Assembly (NCBI GenBank): GCA_039714215.1
Contig: JBDLJU010000106.1
Coordinates: forward strand, 1 to 10,456
DNA: 10,456 nucleotides
Direction of reading: 5' to 3'
Origin: UBA11579 sp039714215
Lineage (GTDB): Bacteria > Chloroflexota > Anaerolineae > Anaerolineales > UBA11579
Every line of letters starts with the position of its first letter. Position 1 is the first letter of the stretch. Below the pieces are notes generated by a model. That model saw only the letters and a program-made list of their open reading frames with translations, did not search any database and had not been told where the DNA came from. This document shows positions 6,792 through 10,456 of the stretch, piece after piece. A program made the translations under genes and the position numbers.

Positions 6792-8150
6792 TCAGCTCGG
6801 TGGAAAATACACCCCATTGAGATCGTACGTTAACGCGCCGCTGATCGTTACCGGGACGATCTCGCCGACTGGCGGTTTTCCTTCTACAAGCACTACGCCA
6901 TCGATCTCGGGGGCATCCCGGTAGGAGCGCCCGATGGCGATTTGTTCGCCCCCATCTTCTGGCTGGCTGAAGCTTTCAATCAATACATCCAGGGTCTGCC
7001 CAATGAACTGCTGGTTTTTTTCCAGCGAGATCCTTTGTTGGAGGGTCATCAACCGGTCGAGCCTTTCGAGTTTGACCTCCTCTGGGACGGGATCACCAAG
7101 CTCTTCGCTGGACGTGCCAGGTTCAAACGAGAAGGTGAAAGCGCCCACCCGGTCAAACCGGATCTCTTCAATGAAGTCGATTAAGCTCTGGAACTCTTCT
7201 TCGGTCTCGCCCGGGTAGCCGACAATAAAGGTGGTGCGCAGCGCCAAATTTGGCATCGCATGCTGCATCTTTTGCAGGGTAGTATGCACCCAATCGATGT
7301 TGGCCGGACGGCGCATGCGGCGCAGCGTACGTGGATCGCCGTGCTGTAAGGGAATGTCGAGATAGGGGAGTACCTGGGGGTTGGAGGCAAGCACCTCAAT
7401 CAGTTCATCGGTGACGTAACCGGGGTAGGCGTACATCACCCGGATCCAATCAATCTCAGGAGCGGCGGCAGAGAGCTGCTCTAACAGATGAGCTAACCCG
7501 TTTTTGATCCCCAAATCGTGACCGTAATCGGTCGTGTCCTGGGCAATCAGGATCAGCTCGCGGGTGCCCATCCCTTGCAGGGCCTGGGCTTCTTCCACGA
7601 TCGTTTCTACCGGCCGGCTGACCAGGGTGCCTTTGATGATCGGGATTGCACAGAAAGCGCAGGGCCGCCGGCAGCCATCCGCAATTTTGAGGTATGCGCT
7701 GGGTCCATCAGCGGAAACCCGCAGGGTGTTTTTTTCGTCGGTTCCCACGGTCAGCGCTTCGGTGGGCAGGTGATAGATTGGCTCTGGGTGGGTTTTCTCA
7801 CGGATCTTACCGACCAGGTCGAGGATATCCATCCAGCGGCGGGTACCGAGCACGCCGTCGATCTTTGGAACGCGCTGAACAACTTCTTCACCGTATCGCT
7901 GCGAGAGGCAGCCAGCAGCAATCAGCAGCTGACCTTCCTGTTTGTCCTCGGCGAGCTGTTCTAATGCCAGGTAAGATTCCTCTTTGGCAGGACCAATAAA
8001 TCCACAGGTATTCACAATCAGGATTTCTGCCTGGCTTGGATCGGTAATTGGGGAGTATTTGTCGCGGATCAGCAGTTGGGCGATTGATTCAGAATCAACC
8101 GTATTCTTGGCGCAGCCAAGGGAAAGCAAGTAATAAGATTTATTTTGCAT
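6792..8150 (-). CDS. rimO: Ribosomal protein S12 methylthiotransferase RimO
   Basis: RimO adds a methylthio group to the conserved Asp of ribosomal protein S12 (Asp89 in E. coli) by radical-SAM chemistry. The 452-residue protein has the full three-part layout. The N-terminal UPF0004 domain carries C13, C49 and C81 for the first iron-sulfur cluster. The radical SAM domain has CRRPCAFC (160-167) with C160, C164 and C167 for the second. A C-terminal TRAM domain occupies about 382-447. 'SLGCAKNTVDSE' near the start and 'GRSYRDAPEIDG' in the TRAM domain distinguish RimO from the tRNA enzyme MiaB. All six cluster cysteines are present and the length is normal (about 440). The ATG at 8150 has no strong Shine-Dalgarno sequence, but it follows the RodZ-like stop codon by only 9 bases, which suggests co-transcription and translational coupling. 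Confidence -1.
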   Translation of the reverse strand: MQNKSYYLLSLGCAKNTVDSESIAQLLIRDKYSPITDPSQAEILIVNTCGFIGPAKEESYLALEQLAEDKQEGQLLIAAGCLSQRYGEEVVQRVPKIDGVLGTRRWMDILDLVGKIREKTHPEPIYHLPTEALTVGTDEKNTLRVSADGPSAYLKIADGCRRPCAFCAIPIIKGTLVSRPVETIVEEAQALQGMGTRELILIAQDTTDYGHDLGIKNGLAHLLEQLSAAAPEIDWIRVMYAYPGYVTDELIEVLASNPQVLPYLDIPLQHGDPRTLRRMRRPANIDWVHTTLQKMQHAMPNLALRTTFIVGYPGETEEEFQSLIDFIEEIRFDRVGAFTFSFEPGTSSEELGDPVPEEVKLERLDRLMTLQQRISLEKNQQFIGQTLDVLIESFSQPEDGGEQIAIGRSYRDAPEIDGVVLVEGKPPVGEIVPVTISGALTYDLNGVYFPPS

Positions 8151-8159
8151 AATTTACCA

Positions 8160-9452
8160 TTAAGGGGCTGGTGTGTTTCCAGGTTCAGGCACGTCTGGTC
8201 CGCTCTCCGCGGGAGGGGTGGCGGTCAGATCGAGCTGTTCGGGGGAGAGCGTCGGTGTCGGTGTTGCAGTTGGTAAAGTGACGCCGTCACGGGTAAACAC
8301 GAGATTAATAACTTCGCCGAGAATCCCCAGCGAGCCGAGGTCTTGCTCGTTATAAAAAATTTGCAGGGCAGCCGCATTTCCGGTGAGAACTTCAACAGAT
8401 TGGTTTCCGGTAAATGACAGGTTGCTGCCCTGGTTGGCCCGTCCTTCGAACTCGACAAAGCCATCGACTGTAACTCTGAGGAAGGTCCTCTGCCTTAGAA
8501 TCACATACAGCTGAATATTGGCCTGTCCCGCAATTGGGATTGTGGGGATCGGGGTTGCTTCTGTCTCTCCCTCACCGCCGATATCCAACAGCTGCAAGGT
8601 GGAGGTGACCAACAGTGTCCCAGTCGGGGAGGGCTGCGGTGGGGCAGTGGGCTGAAGCACATCAGACATGGATGGCGCGGTCGGTTGGGGGACGGACTCT
8701 GAAATTGTACGGGTAATTCGCCCGATGCCCCAGATCGTCAGGATCACTACCATGATCCCAACGCTCCCGATCAAGATGGTATCGGCGGAAATCACCGAGC
8801 GCAGCCAGATGGGCATCAGCGGGCGCGTGGGGGTCGCAGGGGGTAAGTTGGCAGATATTGTGTCAGGATCTGGCAGCTCTCGCTGCTGCCTGGCAGCCAG
8901 GCCAGTTTGCAGTGCGTCCGCATAGCGGTTTAAGACCGCATTGGCATCCATTTCAAGAAAGGTGACATAGTTCCCGAGCATCCCGCGAGCCTGCACGGGA
9001 GACGGGAAGTTTTGGAAGTGGCCCGCTTCAATAAATTCGAGGTAATGAGCAGGGATGCGGGTGTGCTCTTCCAGGTCATCAAGTGACAGACCAAGGGTTT
9101 CACGCCGCTGCCTGATCGCAAACCCGATCTCTTCGTAAATTGCGGTAACGGCTTTGGCTGCCTCAATGGTTGCTTCGGGAATCACGTCTTCTAATTCGGA
9201 CAGCTCTTCCTCATCTTCAGGGGGAGGTTGTTTCAACGAATTGAGGATTTCTTCTGAGTCCAGTTTTAAATAATCGGCATAGGACCTCAAGAATCCGCGC
9301 ACCTGCACAGCAGAAGGCAGCACGCTGAGATCACCTTCTTCCAAAGCAGTTAAAAACCGGATGCGGATGTGGAGTTCCTCTGAGACCTGCTCGAGAGAGA
9401 TTTCTTGATCTATTCTTGCTTGCTTGAGTTGTTTTCCAACGCTCTTGATCAT
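8160..9452 (-). CDS. RodZ-like membrane protein with two tandem HTH domains
   Basis: RodZ links the MreB cytoskeleton to the cell envelope and helps set cell shape. This 430-residue protein has the RodZ plan with one change. A RodZ-type HTH (about 5-70) is followed by an acidic linker (75-90) and a second HTH of the same length (about 109-174). A Pro-rich stretch then leads to one membrane segment (about 223-245), a Pro/Thr/Ser-rich linker (255-305), a beta-rich C-terminal domain like DUF4115/RodZ-C (about 311-393) and a final Pro/Thr-rich tail. The two HTH copies align without gaps over 66 residues with 21 identities, and both carry PS-VQ-RG-L--Y. Topology is presumably N-in, C-out. AAGGA lies just 3 bases before ATG 9452, a short spacing. 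No clear promoter is visible, but a terminator separates it from rplI. An HTH regulator role is an alternative; MreB is not in the window. Confidence -1.
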   Translation of the reverse strand: MIKSVGKQLKQARIDQEISLEQVSEELHIRIRFLTALEEGDLSVLPSAVQVRGFLRSYADYLKLDSEEILNSLKQPPPEDEEELSELEDVIPEATIEAAKAVTAIYEEIGFAIRQRRETLGLSLDDLEEHTRIPAHYLEFIEAGHFQNFPSPVQARGMLGNYVTFLEMDANAVLNRYADALQTGLAARQQRELPDPDTISANLPPATPTRPLMPIWLRSVISADTILIGSVGIMVVILTIWGIGRITRTISESVPQPTAPSMSDVLQPTAPPQPSPTGTLLVTSTLQLLDIGGEGETEATPIPTIPIAGQANIQLYVILRQRTFLRVTVDGFVEFEGRANQGSNLSFTGNQSVEVLTGNAAALQIFYNEQDLGSLGILGEVINLVFTRDGVTLPTATPTPTLSPEQLDLTATPPAESGPDVPEPGNTPAP

Positions 9453-9467
9453 GAGTCCTTTTTACCC

Positions 9468-9521
9468 GGGAAAGGCCAGGCAGCTGAAATATTTTTGGGA
9501 GCTTTGGTGGATACCTTTCCC
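9468..9521 (-). repeat. Inverted repeat in the RodZ-like gene leader
   Basis: GGGAAAGG (9468-9475) and CCTTTCCC (9514-9521) are exact inverted copies with a 38-base spacer. They lie 16 bases before the RodZ-like start codon. The pair could form a stem in the leader or be a split operator; it could also be chance. The rest of the 9453-9562 stretch shows no recognisable promoter. Confidence -1.
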
Positions 9522-9562
9522 TTTAGCTTGATCTGCATCGAAGGGGATGTGTTGGTGTAAGC

Positions 9563-9601
9563 ATAAAGACCTGCCTGAAATTTTTCACGGCAGGTCTTTA
9601 T
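9563..9601. terminator. Terminator after rplI
   Basis: A 13-bp perfect stem pairs 9563-9575 with 9589-9601. The inner TGAAA and TTTCA can extend it past one bulged base. On the minus strand the 3' arm ends in TCTTTAT, a modest U tract. It lies 74 bases after the rplI stop and separates rplI from the RodZ-like gene. Confidence -1.
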
Positions 9602-9675
9602 TATAAACTGTTTGAGGCATTTGTTGCAGAGTGGATTTCTTTCTGCAAGTTTATGCTGCTGCGAGGATCCTGTGT

Positions 9676-10371
9676 TTATTCCTCAGTATCTTCGCTGGTC
9701 TCTGTATCTTCGGTTTCTTCTGCTTCAGTTTCTTCAGCTGCGGTTTCTTCAACAACTTCTTCGATAACTTCTTCTACAATCTCTTCGCCAGCTTCTACCA
9801 GGTCTGCTTCTTCAGCACCGGCAGCTTCTTCGGCGAGAAGTTCTTCAGCGGCCTCGTCAATGGTGAGCCCGTCTTGAGCAGCTTCGGCAAGCTCTTCCGC
9901 AGCGATCATGTAATTTTCAATCGCTTCACCCTCGCGATAGACCACCACGGAGAAATCGGGGATCAGGTCAATCGTCAATCGAACTTTGACAGTATGCATT
10001 CCGAGCAAGCGGAGCGGCTGGCTGTCAATCTGGCGCTTGGAAATTTGAGCGCCGAGTTTCTCGGTCAGCTCATCAGCAAGCATTTGAGTGGTTACTGAAC
10101 CGTACAGTTTACCGGTTTCGCCTGCACGAGCGGGGAAAGTCAGCTGAACGTCGGTGAGTTTCTCCGCCACCAGAGCCATTTCCTCATTGAGGATATTGCG
10201 GCGCTTGTCGGCATCAGTTTTGATGCGTTCCACCTGGGTCAGCGCGCCGGGTGTTGCCAACACTGCGAATCCCTGGGGGAGTAAAAAATTTCGTCCATAA
10301 CCATTGGCTACTTTTTTGATCTCACCTGCGCGGCCGAGGTTATAGACGTCTTGGAGTAATAATACTTTCAT
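9676..10371 (-). CDS. rplI: 50S ribosomal protein L9 with long acidic C-terminal tail
   Basis: L9 binds 23S rRNA near the base of the L1 stalk and helps maintain reading-frame fidelity. Residues 1-50 match the N-terminal rRNA-binding domain, including the signature from G13 to T40 with KKVANGYGRNFLLPQG (19-34). A connecting helix follows (about 45-75), then the C-terminal domain (about 80-150) with GKLYGSVT (87-94). Typical L9 has about 150 residues; this one has 231. The extra 80 or so residues are Glu- and Ala-rich, and the last 61 contain 26 Glu and 4 Asp with no Lys, Arg or His. The last basic residue is R146. No frameshift is needed, and the tail ends at a normal TAA. Start: ATG 10371 has AAAGGG with 8 bases between GGG and the ATG. 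L9 genes often follow rpsF-ssb-rpsR, but the window ends before any such gene could be seen. Confidence -1.
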   Translation of the reverse strand: MKVLLLQDVYNLGRAGEIKKVANGYGRNFLLPQGFAVLATPGALTQVERIKTDADKRRNILNEEMALVAEKLTDVQLTFPARAGETGKLYGSVTTQMLADELTEKLGAQISKRQIDSQPLRLLGMHTVKVRLTIDLIPDFSVVVYREGEAIENYMIAAEELAEAAQDGLTIDEAAEELLAEEAAGAEEADLVEAGEEIVEEVIEEVVEETAAEETEAEETEDTETSEDTEE

Positions 10372-10456
10372 GTTTCAAGCCCTTTCGTACTAGTTGATAG
10401 TTACTTTGGGCGAAGGGTACAACGCTCAAAGCCCACGGATTTTACCAGATTCTGAG
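10372..10456 (-). other. rplI upstream leader with a hairpin
   Basis: These 85 bases carry no reading frame that I can assign. A 9-bp stem with one G/T pair (10404-10412 with 10423-10431) and a 10-base loop lies about 32 bases before the rplI start. It may be a leader structure or the end of an upstream transcript; the window edge prevents a decision. Confidence -1.

Noticed and set aside
7518..7964. Plus-strand open frame of 148 codons antisense to rimO
   Set aside because: It lies wholly opposite rimO, whose family motifs are complete; the translated product shows no recognisable domain and reflects codon bias of the real gene.
9631..10098. Plus-strand Phe/Ser-rich frames antisense to rplI
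   Set aside because: The Phe- and Ser-rich composition is what GAA, GAG and GCT codons of the acidic L9 tail give when read from the other strand. Resemblance to a membrane protein is an artefact.
1..10456. A mobile element, defence island, CRISPR array or tRNA gene in the window
   Set aside because: No transposase, integrase, nuclease or toxin motifs, no regularly spaced repeats, no terminal inverted repeats and no cloverleaf were seen; the genes are housekeeping in type and intergenic gaps are short.

Overview
The window reads as ordinary bacterial chromosome with moderate GC content. It holds seven complete protein genes and one gene cut by the left edge. The mix of a HAL2-type PAP phosphatase, a RodZ-like protein with Pro/Thr-rich extracytoplasmic linkers, a PepF-type M3 peptidase and a GAF/HD-GYP protein suggests a member of Chloroflexota, perhaps Anaerolineae. 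That is inference from gene style, not from a marker-gene comparison. I see no insertion sequence, phage gene, CRISPR array, tRNA or rRNA, and no convincing new multi-gene system.

Layout. Bases 1-1044 (+) hold the 3' end of a TolB/PD40-type beta-propeller gene, followed by two hairpins; the second is a clear intrinsic terminator. Bases 1276-2562 (+) encode a soluble coiled-coil/GAF/HD-GYP protein, predicted to degrade cyclic di-GMP. It has a GTG start and a possible in-frame four-codon leader ORF just upstream. It converges on a HAL2-like 3'(2'),5'-bisphosphate nucleotidase (2671-3663, -), and one bidirectional terminator lies between them. The nucleotidase diverges from an M3 oligoendopeptidase (3802-5616, +), which in turn converges on a UbiA-family prenyltransferase (5701-6726, -), again with a shared terminator.

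The right half is all on the minus strand, read from right to left: rplI (ribosomal protein L9 with a long acidic tail), a terminator, a RodZ-like protein with two tandem HTH domains, rimO 9 bases further on, then the UbiA gene 65 bases after rimO with its own extended -10 promoter. RodZ-like and rimO almost certainly form one transcription unit; the UbiA gene may be co-transcribed and also separately expressed.

Most genes are housekeeping and act independently: second-messenger turnover, PAP removal, peptide turnover, lipid or quinone prenylation, ribosomal protein S12 modification, cell-shape scaffolding and the ribosome itself. The points most worth a second look are the tandem HTH duplication in the RodZ-like protein, the roughly 80-residue acidic tail of L9, the leader arrangement ahead of the HD-GYP gene, and the unusual second Asp-rich motif in the UbiA protein.
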